Assembly: GCA_045132775.1 (NCBI GenBank) | Contig: JBGUSX010000049.1 | Location: forward strand, 1 to 9,141 | Direction: 5' to 3' | DNA: 9,141 nucleotides | Origin: SVTX01 sp045132775 | GTDB taxonomy: Bacteria > Bacillota > Clostridia > Oscillospirales > CAG-272 | Shown here: positions 1 to 6,442 of the stretch, in pieces | Numbering within the stretch: the first letter of the stretch is position 1 | How the letters are laid out: every line of letters begins with the position of its first letter | Notes under the pieces: generated by a model | Told to the model about the DNA's origin: nothing | What the model saw: the letters and a program-made list of their open reading frames with translations, nothing else | Database searches by the model: none | Position numbers and translations under genes: made by a program

Positions 1-58
1 CCGCTAACAAACGACTATTAAACCCTTATGGCTAAAGAAGAAACAAATGCTTTAGATC

Positions 59-78
59 GGGAGGAGCAAGCACCTCCC
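59..78. repeat. Small palindromic element (GGGAGG/CCTCCC hairpin)
   Basis: GGGAGG (59-64) and CCTCCC (73-78) form a 6-bp perfect stem with an 8-base loop, followed by CTACGG. No T-run follows on the + strand, so an intrinsic terminator on that strand is unlikely. On the opposite strand it reads as a G-rich then C-rich hairpin, like short intergenic repeats I associate with Oscillospirales genomes. That resemblance is from memory and not verified. Confidence 0.35.
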
Positions 79-152
79 CTACGGTTTTAAAGTGACGTTT
101 GGTTTATAGACGTGAAATTATTTTAAGCCGTTTGCAATTTTCAAACACACCT

Positions 153-168
153 ATAAATTGCAATTTAT
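153..168. repeat. 16-bp perfect palindrome, core shared with position 9050
   Basis: ATAAATTGCAATTTAT is a perfect 16-bp palindrome. Its 12-bp core AAATTGCAATTT, plus the two bases after it, recurs at 9050-9063 beside a hairpin cluster. A related half, TTTGCAATTTTC, lies just upstream at 131-142. It may be a repeat-family boundary or a regulator site. It sits about 55 bases upstream of the infC -35 box, so an operator role is possible but unsupported. Confidence 0.4.
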
Positions 169-222
169 TAAACTCTCATAACTGCCTTCCCGAAAAAAAT
201 TTCACAAAATTTCGAAAATCTG

Positions 223-251
223 TTGACAAATCCTTTTCCGTGTGGTATAAT
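223..251 (+). promoter_or_regulatory. Consensus sigma-A promoter of the infC operon
   Basis: TTGACA (223-228) matches the -35 consensus exactly. TATAAT (246-251) matches the -10 exactly, with the optimal 17-base spacer. TG at 243-244, one base before the -10, adds an extended -10 element. Transcription should start near 257-258, giving a leader of about 170 nt before the infC start. A fully consensus promoter fits a highly transcribed translation operon controlled downstream by attenuation. Confidence 0.92.
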
Positions 252-257
252 ACCCAG

Positions 258-379
258 GTAATAAAGAGAAGTTCCGCTTCCACCCGGCCGCACCGCGAGC
301 CAGGTCAATATGCAAGAAACCCTTATGCAAAAAGAAAAAAGGGTAATTTGTGCGCGGAGCTTGTCTTCCGCGTTTTTTT
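258..379 (+). promoter_or_regulatory. Ribosomal protein L20-type leader (attenuator) upstream of infC
   Basis: The 5' part of the infC transcript is highly foldable. GAAG (268-271) pairs with CTTC (277-280). A second hairpin pairs ACC, GGC and CGC (282-291) with GCG, GCC and GGT (295-305), with a C/A mismatch and a bulged A298. ACCCTT (319-324) can pair with AAGGGT (339-344). An intrinsic terminator follows. In Firmicutes, infC-rpmI-rplT is known to be controlled by an L20 leader that mimics the 23S rRNA site of L20; excess L20 promotes premature termination. Position, downstream genes and terminator all agree with that class. The assignment rests on context and architecture, since no covariance search was possible. 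Confidence 0.75.
353..379 (+). terminator. Leader attenuator terminator before infC
   Basis: CGCGGA (353-358) and TCCGCG (367-372) form a 6-bp GC-rich stem, extendable by a G-U pair, with an 8-base loop and followed at once by seven T residues (373-379). This is a canonical intrinsic terminator placed between the promoter and infC, so it must be read through for operon expression. CTTGTC (360-365), mostly in its loop, is complementary to GACAAG (383-388), a possible competing pairing. Confidence 0.85.
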
Positions 380-413
380 GTTGACAAGGCATTGTCTACA
401 TATTTTATTCAAC

Positions 414-420
414 GGAGGTG
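414..420 (+). promoter_or_regulatory. Ribosome binding site that fixes the ATA start of infC
   Basis: GGAGGTG is a near-perfect anti-16S match. It ends 7 bases before the in-frame ATA at 428. No in-frame ATG, GTG or TTG lies between this site and the conserved IF3 N-terminus, so the site decides the start codon. The in-frame GTG at 350 lies beside the attenuator hairpin, with no such site at a suitable distance. Confidence 0.85.
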
Positions 421-427
421 TGTAACC

Positions 428-964
428 ATAGCAGCAAACAACACGAAGGATACCCTTGTTAATGAGGATATCGAATTTTCCGAGGTAAGAGTAATAGGAG
501 CTGACGGAGAGCAGCTCGGAATCATGAGCTCTGACAAGGCTCTTCAGATGGCGTATGATAAGGGACTCGATCTCTGTCTTATGTCCGCGCAGGCAAATCC
601 CCCTGTGTGCAAGATCATGGACTACGGCAAATACCGTTTTGACCGTGAGAAGCGCGAGAAGGAAGCCAAGAAGAAGCAGCAGACTGTCGAGCTTAAGGAG
701 ATCCAGCTCTCGCCCAGAATCGACACGCACGATTTTGAGACCAAGGCAAAGCAGGCAAAGAAATTCCTTGAGTCAGGCAATAAGGTACGCGTAGTAATGA
801 GATTCCGCGGACGTGAGATGAGCCACATGGCAATAGGCCGCGAGATCATCGACAAGTTTGCAGAGTTCTGCTCTGAGGTCGGAAACGTCGACAAGAAGCC
901 GGCGGTAGACGGACGTATCATGAGCATGGTAATTTCACCCGTCAATCAGAAAAACGCAAAGTAA
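428..964 (+). CDS. infC: Translation initiation factor IF-3
   Basis: IF3 binds the 30S subunit, keeps it apart from 50S and proofreads the initiator tRNA and start codon. The 178-residue product is of normal length. The N-terminal domain shows VRVIGADGEQLGIMS and the family signature PPVCKIMDYGKYRF. A lysine-rich linker (EKREKEAKKKQQ) follows, then the C-terminal domain with KEIQLSPRID, HDFETKAKQAKKFL and RFRGREM. The start is taken as ATA at 428, placed 7 bases after GGAGGTG. Non-standard AUU/AUA/AUC starts are a known feature of infC and let IF3 repress its own translation. A GTG at 350 would add 26 residues encoded by attenuator sequence and is unlikely. It is first gene of infC-rpmI-rplT, 34 bases before rpmI. 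Identity is very secure; the start codon is well supported. Confidence 0.97.
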   Translation: MAANNTKDTLVNEDIEFSEVRVIGADGEQLGIMSSDKALQMAYDKGLDLCLMSAQANPPVCKIMDYGKYRFDREKREKEAKKKQQTVELKEIQLSPRIDTHDFETKAKQAKKFLESGNKVRVVMRFRGREMSHMAIGREIIDKFAEFCSEVGNVDKKPAVDGRIMSMVISPVNQKNAK

Positions 965-998
965 AACAGAAAATTTTTAATTTAAGGAGTAAATAAAA

Positions 999-1193
999 AT
1001 GGGAAAAGTCAAGACACATAAGGCTTCTGCCAAGAGATTTTCGGTTACCGGTACCGGTAAGGTAAAGATGAACCACTGTCATCACCGCCACAACCTCGGT
1101 CTTAAGACACAGAAGAGAAAGAGACATCTTCGTACAGGCGCTATCATGAGCGAGGCAATGGCAGGCAACATCAGAACACTCATTCAGAAGTAA
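999..1193 (+). CDS. rpmI: 50S ribosomal protein L35
   Basis: A 64-residue, very basic protein of the usual L35 length, assembled into the large subunit. It begins MGKVKTHKASAKRFSVTGTG, matching the family pattern M-P-K-x-KTHxxxAKRFxxTGxG except that glycine replaces the usual proline at position 2. The central KRKRHLR and the C-terminal segment ending IRTLIQK also fit. A Shine-Dalgarno sequence AAGGAG (984-989) lies 9 bases upstream of the ATG. It sits between infC and rplT as in most bacteria and should share their leader and promoter. The middle is unusually His-rich (NHCHHRHN, residues 25-32), where I expect a more ordinary basic stretch; this looks like a lineage variant. Confidence 0.97.
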   Translation: MGKVKTHKASAKRFSVTGTGKVKMNHCHHRHNLGLKTQKRKRHLRTGAIMSEAMAGNIRTLIQK

Positions 1194-1224
1194 TTTAGTC
1201 GTAATCGAGAAAGGAATTTGAAAA

Positions 1225-1578
1225 ATGGCAAGAGTTAAGGGCGCGATGATGACGCGCAAGAGAAGAAATAAGATGCTTAAGGCTGCTAAGGGTTACTGGG
1301 GTGCAAAATCCAAGCACTTCAAGATGGCTAAGCAGCAGGTAATGAAGAGCGGCAACTACGCATTTGCAGGTCGTAAGCTCAAGAAGAGAGATATGAGAAG
1401 ACTCTGGATCACCAGAATCTCCGCACAGGCAAAGGTCTGCGGCATGAACTACTCCACGTTCATGAACGGACTCAAGAAGGCAGGCGTTACACTTAACAGA
1501 AAGATGCTTGCAGAGCTTGCAGTATCCGACAAGGCTGCATTTGCAGCACTTTGCGAGCAGGCAAAGGCAGCTCTCTAA
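1225..1578 (+). CDS. rplT: 50S ribosomal protein L20
   Basis: L20 binds 23S rRNA early in 50S assembly and is the likely feedback regulator of this operon. The 117-residue length is typical. The basic N-terminal half has the signatures MARVKGAMMTRKRRNK, AKGYWGAKSK and YAFAGRKLKKRDMRRLWI. The globular RNA-binding C-terminal half contains RISAQAKVCGMNYSTFM and GVTLNRKMLAELA, as in the family. AAGGA (1211-1215) lies 9 bases before the ATG, and the gap from rpmI is 31 bases. It is last in the operon, with a strong terminator 12 bases after the stop. In Firmicutes the C-terminal half is the part known to recognise both 23S rRNA and the leader mRNA. Confidence 0.98.
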   Translation: MARVKGAMMTRKRRNKMLKAAKGYWGAKSKHFKMAKQQVMKSGNYAFAGRKLKKRDMRRLWITRISAQAKVCGMNYSTFMNGLKKAGVTLNRKMLAELAVSDKAAFAALCEQAKAAL

Positions 1579-1590
1579 TCTTTATTGAAT

Positions 1591-1620
1591 AAAAACCCGG
1601 TAAGATAAGACCGGGTTTTT
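1591..1620 (+). terminator. Intrinsic terminator of the infC-rpmI-rplT operon
   Basis: AAAAACCCGG (1591-1600) and CCGGGTTTTT (1611-1620) form a perfect 10-bp inverted repeat with a 10-base loop. It ends in a T-run and starts with an A-run, so it could terminate on both strands. It lies 12 bases after the rplT stop and isolates the ribosomal operon from the methylase gene. Confidence 0.95.
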
Positions 1621-1895
1621 GTCATAGATAGGGGTAAGTCGGTTTTGCCGAAAGTACTCGTTTTTGGGGCGGAGAAGCCTTGAAAACGGGCAGATTTTGC
1701 TCAAAAACTTACAAAAAAGTAATTTATTTACATCTTATTATATATCTCACAAGAGAGCGAGATTGCGAACAGAAGATTAATTTTTTGTTTCATTTCGTTT
1801 GATAAAAGATGTAAAAATGATGAATTTTTACCTCGGAAAACGATTGGAAATTTAGTAAAAAAACAGACAAAAACGCACTTTGGGGAGGGGAGAAA
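1621..1895 (+). other. AT-rich intergenic gap before the RNA methylase, likely holding its promoter and leader
   Basis: No ORF of note. Because the terminator at 1591-1620 closes the previous operon, a promoter for the methylase-dprA-topA genes is expected here. I see no clean consensus pair. TATTAT (1736-1741) could be a -10 but lacks a well-spaced -35, and TTGATA (1799-1804) with TGAATT (1821-1826) at 16 bases is weak. The gap carries a 10-bp inverted repeat at 1727-1736/1806-1815 and an 8-bp hairpin at 1811-1831. The Shine-Dalgarno sequence of the next gene is GGAGG (1884-1888). Confidence 0.6.
1727..1831 (+). repeat. Overlapping inverted repeats in the methylase leader
   Basis: TTTACATCTT (1727-1736) is the exact reverse complement of AAGATGTAAA (1806-1815). 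GTAAAAAT (1811-1818) is the exact reverse complement of ATTTTTAC (1824-1831), with loop GATGA. The two stems share GTAAA (1811-1815), so they are mutually exclusive. A further short stem ATCTC (1744-1748)/GAGAT (1759-1763) lies inside the larger one. All are AT-rich, so chance folding is possible; a structured leader or operator is inference only. Confidence 0.35.
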
Positions 1896-2735
1896 ATGGC
1901 ATATACGGGCGAGATAATAACGTCACCGCAAAATAAATACGTGAGTCTTGCGCGCTCTCTTTCTGACAGAAAGCAGAGGCAAAAGAGCTCCCTTTACCGC
2001 TTTGACGGCATAAAGCTTATGTGCGAGGCGGCAAAAAAAGGCGTTTCCATCGACTTTTTGCTCATCAGGGAAAGCTCCTACGACGCGGTCTCCGACAGGG
2101 CAAAAACGCTCTATTCGCTTGACGTTGAGTCGCTTTTCTGCAGGATAGTCGCGGTCTCGGACACGGTATTTGACAAAATATCCGAGGAAAATGCCCCCGA
2201 GGGTGTCATAACCGTCGCAAAATACGACTCGGAGAGACACAGAGAGACGGACGCGGACGAGCTCGCGGTCGCAGACGGAGAGAAGATACTTCTGCTCGAA
2301 TCGGTCAGAGACCCGCAGAACGTCGGCGCGATACTGCGCACAGCGGCGGCTTTCTCGGTCGACAGAGTGATAATGGGCAGGGATTGCGCGGATATCTACA
2401 GCTCAAAGACGGTGAGAGCCTCGATGGGAGCGGTGTTTTCCATGAGGATCGACCGAGTGAGCTCGGTTCCCGAGGCTGTGCGTGCGTTAAGAGATAAGGG
2501 CAGACGAGTGTTTGCCGCGGCTCTTGACGAGAGGGCGCAGAGGCTCGGCGAGGCGAAATTCGCGGCAGGAGATTGCGTGGTCATCGGAAACGAGGGGCAC
2601 GGACTCTCATGTGAGACGGTCTCGGCATGCGACGCGTCGGTGTATATACCGATGGCGAGCGGAGTAGAGTCGCTAAATGCGGCGGTCGCGGCATCTGTGC
2701 TTATGTGGGAGTTTTTCGGCTCGCACGGAAATTGA
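1896..2735 (+). CDS. TrmH/SpoU-family RNA 2'-O-ribose methyltransferase (YsgA-like)
   Basis: A SPOUT-class enzyme predicted to transfer a methyl group from SAM to a ribose 2'-OH in rRNA or tRNA. The N-terminal part (about 1-110) has the substrate-binding layout, with ITSPQNKYV and YRFDGIKLMCEA. The knotted catalytic domain (about 128-275) has all three SpoU motifs: NVGAILRTA (142-150, catalytic-type Arg148), IGNEGHGL (230-237), and IPMASGVESLNAAVA (251-265), which form the SAM-binding trefoil knot. The length of 279 residues is normal. The start is supported by GGAGG, 7 bases upstream. A YsgA-type methylase near the infC-rplT operon is common in Firmicutes. It is separated from rplT by a terminator and followed after 32 bases by dprA. 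The exact RNA target (23S or tRNA position) cannot be read from sequence. Confidence 0.93.
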   Translation: MAYTGEIITSPQNKYVSLARSLSDRKQRQKSSLYRFDGIKLMCEAAKKGVSIDFLLIRESSYDAVSDRAKTLYSLDVESLFCRIVAVSDTVFDKISEENAPEGVITVAKYDSERHRETDADELAVADGEKILLLESVRDPQNVGAILRTAAAFSVDRVIMGRDCADIYSSKTVRASMGAVFSMRIDRVSSVPEAVRALRDKGRRVFAAALDERAQRLGEAKFAAGDCVVIGNEGHGLSCETVSACDASVYIPMASGVESLNAAVAASVLMWEFFGSHGN

Positions 2736-2767
2736 CGGCAAAAGCAATACGGTGAAAGGAGAGGGAC

Positions 2768-4108
2768 ATGAAGAACAAAGCAAGATGGATATGGTTCGCG
2801 CAGAAATGCGGGATCGCGAGCAGCGAGATGGTCACAGTGCTCGATAAGCTCGGAGCGATAAGGGACGTGTACCTTGCGGACTATGATACTTATATCGAAA
2901 AGGGAGTCAGCGAAAGACTGGCGGAGAAGCTTTCCGATAAGTCGCTTGACGAGGCATATAAGATAATCAAGACATGCGAGGAAAAAGGCGCACACATCCT
3001 TTGCTATTCTGACGAAGGGTATCCGAAAAGTCTGCGTTCTCTGAAAGACCCTCCCGCAGTGCTTTACTGTATGGGCAAGCTCCCCGATCTCAATTCGCTC
3101 CTATGCATCGCGACCGTAGGTACGCGAAAGATGAGTGAATACGGAATGAGGTCAGCGTATAAAATAGCATACGAGATAGCATCTGCAGGGGCAGTGATCG
3201 TGAGCGGAATGGCGCTCGGGATCGACGCAGTCTGTGCGTGCGGTGCGATAGCGGCGAAGGGAAAAACGATCGCGGTGCTCGGCTGCGGTATCGACGTGAT
3301 CTACCCCAAGGAGCACGCAAGGCTCCGCGAAAAAATTTTGGAGAGCGGCGCACTTATCACCGAATATCCGCCATCTACAGAGCCCCGTCCCTACCATTTT
3401 CCCGTGAGAAACAGACTGATCAGCGGCTTGTCGCAGGGAACCGTGGTCATCGATGCGGACATCAAGAGCGGATCGATGATAACCGCAAAATGCGCGATAC
3501 TTCAGGGCAGGGATATCTATGCCGTGCCTTGCAACATCGACTCGGAAAAATCCGGGACGAATGAGCTGATACGTGACGGCGCGCAGGCGGTCGTGTCGGG
3601 TCACGACATAGTTAAAAATTACGTTTACACCTTCAAGGATGCATTGAAGATGCAGAATTTAAAGGAAGCGGAGACGAGATCGCAGTTTGATCCGTCCGTG
3701 CTTGCAGCATTTTCGGTCAAGGCGAGAGGGGAAAAGCCCGCAGACGAGGGAGCCTCCGCACGCGCCGAGAAAAAGGCGGCGAAGGGAATTGCCGCAGGCG
3801 AGAAGTCGCCAAAAACAAAGGAAAAGACCAAAGCACTGTCTGACACCCAAAAGAGCAGTGCCGAATCGGTCGTTGCCGAACAAAACACTGCCGCCAAGAG
3901 CGGCGGGGACGACTCGAGGGCGATCCTTGAGTCACTCAGTGAGAAGCACAGAAGGGTATTTGAGGAAATGCCCATCGACAAAGCGATCCCCGTTGATTAT
4001 CTCATCAAGGCGGGATTCAGACCCGTCGAGGTCATCGCGGCACTCACGGTCCTGGAGGTAAGGGGACTTATCTCCTCGCTTCCCGGAGCACTTTACGTAA
4101 GAAAGTAA
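2768..4108 (+). CDS. dprA: DNA-processing protein DprA/Smf
   Basis: DprA binds single-stranded DNA and loads RecA, chiefly during natural transformation; many non-competent bacteria keep it. The 446-residue protein has an N-terminal helical, SAM-like part (about 12-70) and a Rossmann-type core (about 75-285). The core shows VGTRKMSEYG (117), SGMALGID (146-153), GCGIDVIYP (172-180), FPVRNR (211-216), SGSMITA (234-240) and the Asn-Glu-Leu-Ile (NELI) segment at 265-268. A low-complexity Ala/Lys/Glu/Ser linker (about 305-385) leads to a C-terminal winged-helix domain (about 388-446). Small departures from the family are AVPC (252-255) where AVPG is usual, and VVIDA (226-230) where a glutamate is usual before the alanine. 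It is longer than many homologues because of the linker and DNA-binding tail. AAAGGAG (2755-2761) supports the ATG. TopA follows after 23 bases, a classic dprA-topA arrangement. Confidence 0.96.
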   Translation: MKNKARWIWFAQKCGIASSEMVTVLDKLGAIRDVYLADYDTYIEKGVSERLAEKLSDKSLDEAYKIIKTCEEKGAHILCYSDEGYPKSLRSLKDPPAVLYCMGKLPDLNSLLCIATVGTRKMSEYGMRSAYKIAYEIASAGAVIVSGMALGIDAVCACGAIAAKGKTIAVLGCGIDVIYPKEHARLREKILESGALITEYPPSTEPRPYHFPVRNRLISGLSQGTVVIDADIKSGSMITAKCAILQGRDIYAVPCNIDSEKSGTNELIRDGAQAVVSGHDIVKNYVYTFKDALKMQNLKEAETRSQFDPSVLAAFSVKARGEKPADEGASARAEKKAAKGIAAGEKSPKTKEKTKALSDTQKSSAESVVAEQNTAAKSGGDDSRAILESLSEKHRRVFEEMPIDKAIPVDYLIKAGFRPVEVIAALTVLEVRGLISSLPGALYVRK

Positions 4109-4131
4109 TTGAAAGGATATATACACGTTAC

Positions 4132-6432
4132 ATGGCAAATTTAGTAATCATGGAGTCGCCCTCAAAGGCGAATACCGTCAAGGGCTACCTTGGCACAAAT
4201 TATAAGGTCATAGCATCGGTAGGACACGTGCGTGACCTTCCCAAATCCTCTCTTGGAGTTGATATTGAAAACGATTTTGATGCACATTACATCAACATCC
4301 GCGGAAAAGGCGATCTTATCAAGGAGATAAGAAAAGAGGCGAAGAATGCGAACAAGATATTCCTTGCGACCGACCCTGACCGCGAGGGTGAAGCTATCGC
4401 GTGGCACTTGGCGTCTATTCTCGGAATACCCGTTGAGAAGACGATGAGAGTCACCTTCAACGAGGTAACGAAGAGCGTAGTCAAGGCGGCAATAAAGAAT
4501 CCACGCAACATAGATATGAACCTTGTTGACGCACAGCAGGCAAGAAGAATACTTGACCGTATCGTAGGCTACAAGATCTCCCCGCTCCTTTGGAAGAACG
4601 TAAAGAACGGACTCAGCGCAGGAAGAACACAGTCGGTAGCGGCAAGAATCATCTGCGAGCGCGAGGAGGAGATCAGAAGCTTCGTTCCTGTAGAATACTG
4701 GAACATTGAGGCAACGCTTATTACCGAGGACGGGAAGTCATTTAACGTCCGCTTCTTCGGTGATGCAAAGGGAAAGATAGAAATATCAAGCGAGGCAGAG
4801 GCAAATAAAATACTTTCCTCAATCGACGGCAAGCCGTTCACGGTAGCATCGGTAAAGAGATCGACTCGTCATAAGATGCCTGCTCCTCCTTTTACCACAT
4901 CAACGCTTCAGCAGGACGGTTACGGTAAGCTCGGCTTCCAGTCACAGAAGATCATGAAGGTAGCGCAGGAGCTCTACGAGGGAATCAACGTCGGAAGCGA
5001 GAACGGCGGCGTGCAGGGTCTTATAACCTATATGCGTACCGACTCTCTCCGCATCTCCGCAGAGGCGCAGGAGGCGGCAAGAGCGTATATCGCGGAGAAG
5101 TTCGGCGATAAGTACAACACCGCAGAGCCGAGAGTATATAAGTCAAAGTCGGGAATTCAGGACGCGCACGAGGCGATCAGACCCTCACGCGTTGACCTCG
5201 AGCCCAAGAAGATAAAGCCGTATCTTACGAACGATCAGTACAAGCTCTATAAGCTTATCTGGGACCGCTTCGTAGCAAGCCAGATGGAGTCCGCGACCCT
5301 CGCAACTCTCTCTGTCGACACCGAGTGCTCGGGATATATCTTCCGCACAGGCGGATATACCGTAACATTCCCGGGTTATATGGCAGTATACGAGGAGATC
5401 GCCGACGAGAATTCGACAGACGAGATCACGGGAGAGAAGAACGCGAAGATCCCCGAGCTCAACGAGGGACAGAAGCTCGGTTGCGAAGCTATCGATCCCA
5501 CAAGACACTTTACAGAGCCTCCCGCAAGATATAACGACCGTTCGCTCGTCAAGTTCCTCGAGGAAAAGGGAATCGGACGTCCGTCCACCTTTGCGACGAT
5601 AGTCTCGACCATTATTTCGAGAAACTACGTAAAGCGCGAGGGCAAATTCTTCGTTCCCACGCCCCTCGGTGAGCTTACTACAAAGCTTATGTGCGAGCAT
5701 TTTGCGGATGTTGTTGACTATAAGTTCACAGCGGATATGGAAAACGACCTCGACGCTATTGAGAAAAACGACAAGGAGCTCCTGGCAGTTCTTAAGGATT
5801 TCTGGGCAGATTTCTCGCGCGAGCTTGAGGCTGCGGAGGAGAAGCTTGGAAATATCGAGATCGAGGTTCCCGTCGAGGAGACCGACATCATTTGTGATAA
5901 GTGCGGAAGCAGAATGATAGTCAAGAACGGACGCTTCGGCAAGTTTGCCGCCTGCCCCAATTACCCCAAGTGCAGAAACACAAAGCCTTTGGTTGAAAAG
6001 AAGGTAGAGCTTGAGGAGAGCGAGGCAGAAGCACAGAAGGAAGAGAAGAAGCAGCCCAAGATCGCAGACTTCAAGTGTGAGAAGTGCGGCGGCGATATGG
6101 TTCTCCGCACGGGCAAATTCGGAAGCTTCTACGCCTGCGCAAACTATCCCAAGTGTAAATATACAAAGCAGAAAACAAAGAACATCGACGTTCCTTGCCC
6201 CGAGTGCGGAGCGAAGATAGTGGTAAGATATTCAAAGAGCCGCACCGCGTTCTACGGTTGCGAAAGATACCCCGAATGTAATTTCTCATCCTGGGATATG
6301 CCCGTAGTGGAGAAGTGCCCCGATTGCGGAAAACCGCTCTATCAGAAGAAGGGAAAATCGCTCCTCGTCTGCCACGACGAAAGCTGCGGATTTACAAAGC
6401 CTTATACGCAGGAAGATAAAAACGAGGATTGA
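4132..6432 (+). CDS. topA: DNA topoisomerase I (type IA)
   Basis: Relaxes negatively supercoiled DNA by a single-strand break and passage. The Toprim domain (about 1-115) has Glu8 in MESPSKA and the metal-binding acids D81, D83 and E85 in ATDPDREGEAIAWH. The core follows with LSAGRTQSVA (161-170), the active-site segment ITYMRTDSLRIS with nucleophile Tyr300 and Arg302, DAHEAIRPS (344-352) and GIGRPSTFATI (480-490). Four Cys4 zinc ribbons make up the C-terminus: C588/591/608/614, C649/652/669/675, C689/692/710/716 and C729/732/747/752. The length of 766 residues is normal. The ATG is fixed by the conserved N-terminus, but the only purine-rich site, GAAAGGA (4111-4117), lies 14 bases away, a long spacing. 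It follows dprA by 23 bases and is probably cotranscribed. All catalytic residues are present. Confidence 0.98.
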   Translation: MANLVIMESPSKANTVKGYLGTNYKVIASVGHVRDLPKSSLGVDIENDFDAHYINIRGKGDLIKEIRKEAKNANKIFLATDPDREGEAIAWHLASILGIPVEKTMRVTFNEVTKSVVKAAIKNPRNIDMNLVDAQQARRILDRIVGYKISPLLWKNVKNGLSAGRTQSVAARIICEREEEIRSFVPVEYWNIEATLITEDGKSFNVRFFGDAKGKIEISSEAEANKILSSIDGKPFTVASVKRSTRHKMPAPPFTTSTLQQDGYGKLGFQSQKIMKVAQELYEGINVGSENGGVQGLITYMRTDSLRISAEAQEAARAYIAEKFGDKYNTAEPRVYKSKSGIQDAHEAIRPSRVDLEPKKIKPYLTNDQYKLYKLIWDRFVASQMESATLATLSVDTECSGYIFRTGGYTVTFPGYMAVYEEIADENSTDEITGEKNAKIPELNEGQKLGCEAIDPTRHFTEPPARYNDRSLVKFLEEKGIGRPSTFATIVSTIISRNYVKREGKFFVPTPLGELTTKLMCEHFADVVDYKFTADMENDLDAIEKNDKELLAVLKDFWADFSRELEAAEEKLGNIEIEVPVEETDIICDKCGSRMIVKNGRFGKFAACPNYPKCRNTKPLVEKKVELEESEAEAQKEEKKQPKIADFKCEKCGGDMVLRTGKFGSFYACANYPKCKYTKQKTKNIDVPCPECGAKIVVRYSKSRTAFYGCERYPECNFSSWDMPVVEKCPDCGKPLYQKKGKSLLVCHDESCGFTKPYTQEDKNED

Positions 6433-6442
6433 TAAAACATTT

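Larger units (their letters stand above)
1..222. other. Intergenic region upstream of the infC promoter
   Basis: I find no convincing gene here. Two forward frames stay open from the left edge to stops at 19-21 and 33-35, so the last few codons of an upstream gene could lie at the edge, but nothing is recognisable. The stretch holds a GGGAGG/CCTCCC hairpin, a 16-bp palindrome, and an AT-rich segment leading into the promoter at 223. No tRNA-like fold was seen. The composition looks like a spacer carrying small palindromic repeats. Confidence 0.6.

Noticed and set aside
28..90. A 20-codon ATG ORF upstream of infC
   Set aside because: It has no Shine-Dalgarno sequence, runs through the GGGAGG/CCTCCC palindrome and encodes nothing recognisable.
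381..409. A second possible promoter, TTGACA with TTTATT at 17 bases, just before infC
   Set aside because: Transcription would begin around 416, inside the Shine-Dalgarno sequence, so the message would be poorly translated; the TTGACA is more likely part of the leader fold.
99..425. A 108-residue forward ORF across the infC promoter and leader
   Set aside because: It spans a consensus promoter, the folded leader and the attenuator, and its protein looks like random translation.
350..427. In-frame GTG start for infC giving a longer protein
   Set aside because: The extension is encoded by the attenuator, has no ribosome binding site at the right distance, and is not part of the IF3 family.
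2396..2995. A 199-residue reverse ORF
   Set aside because: It is antisense to the methylase and dprA, which carry clear family motifs; it has no recognisable motif of its own.
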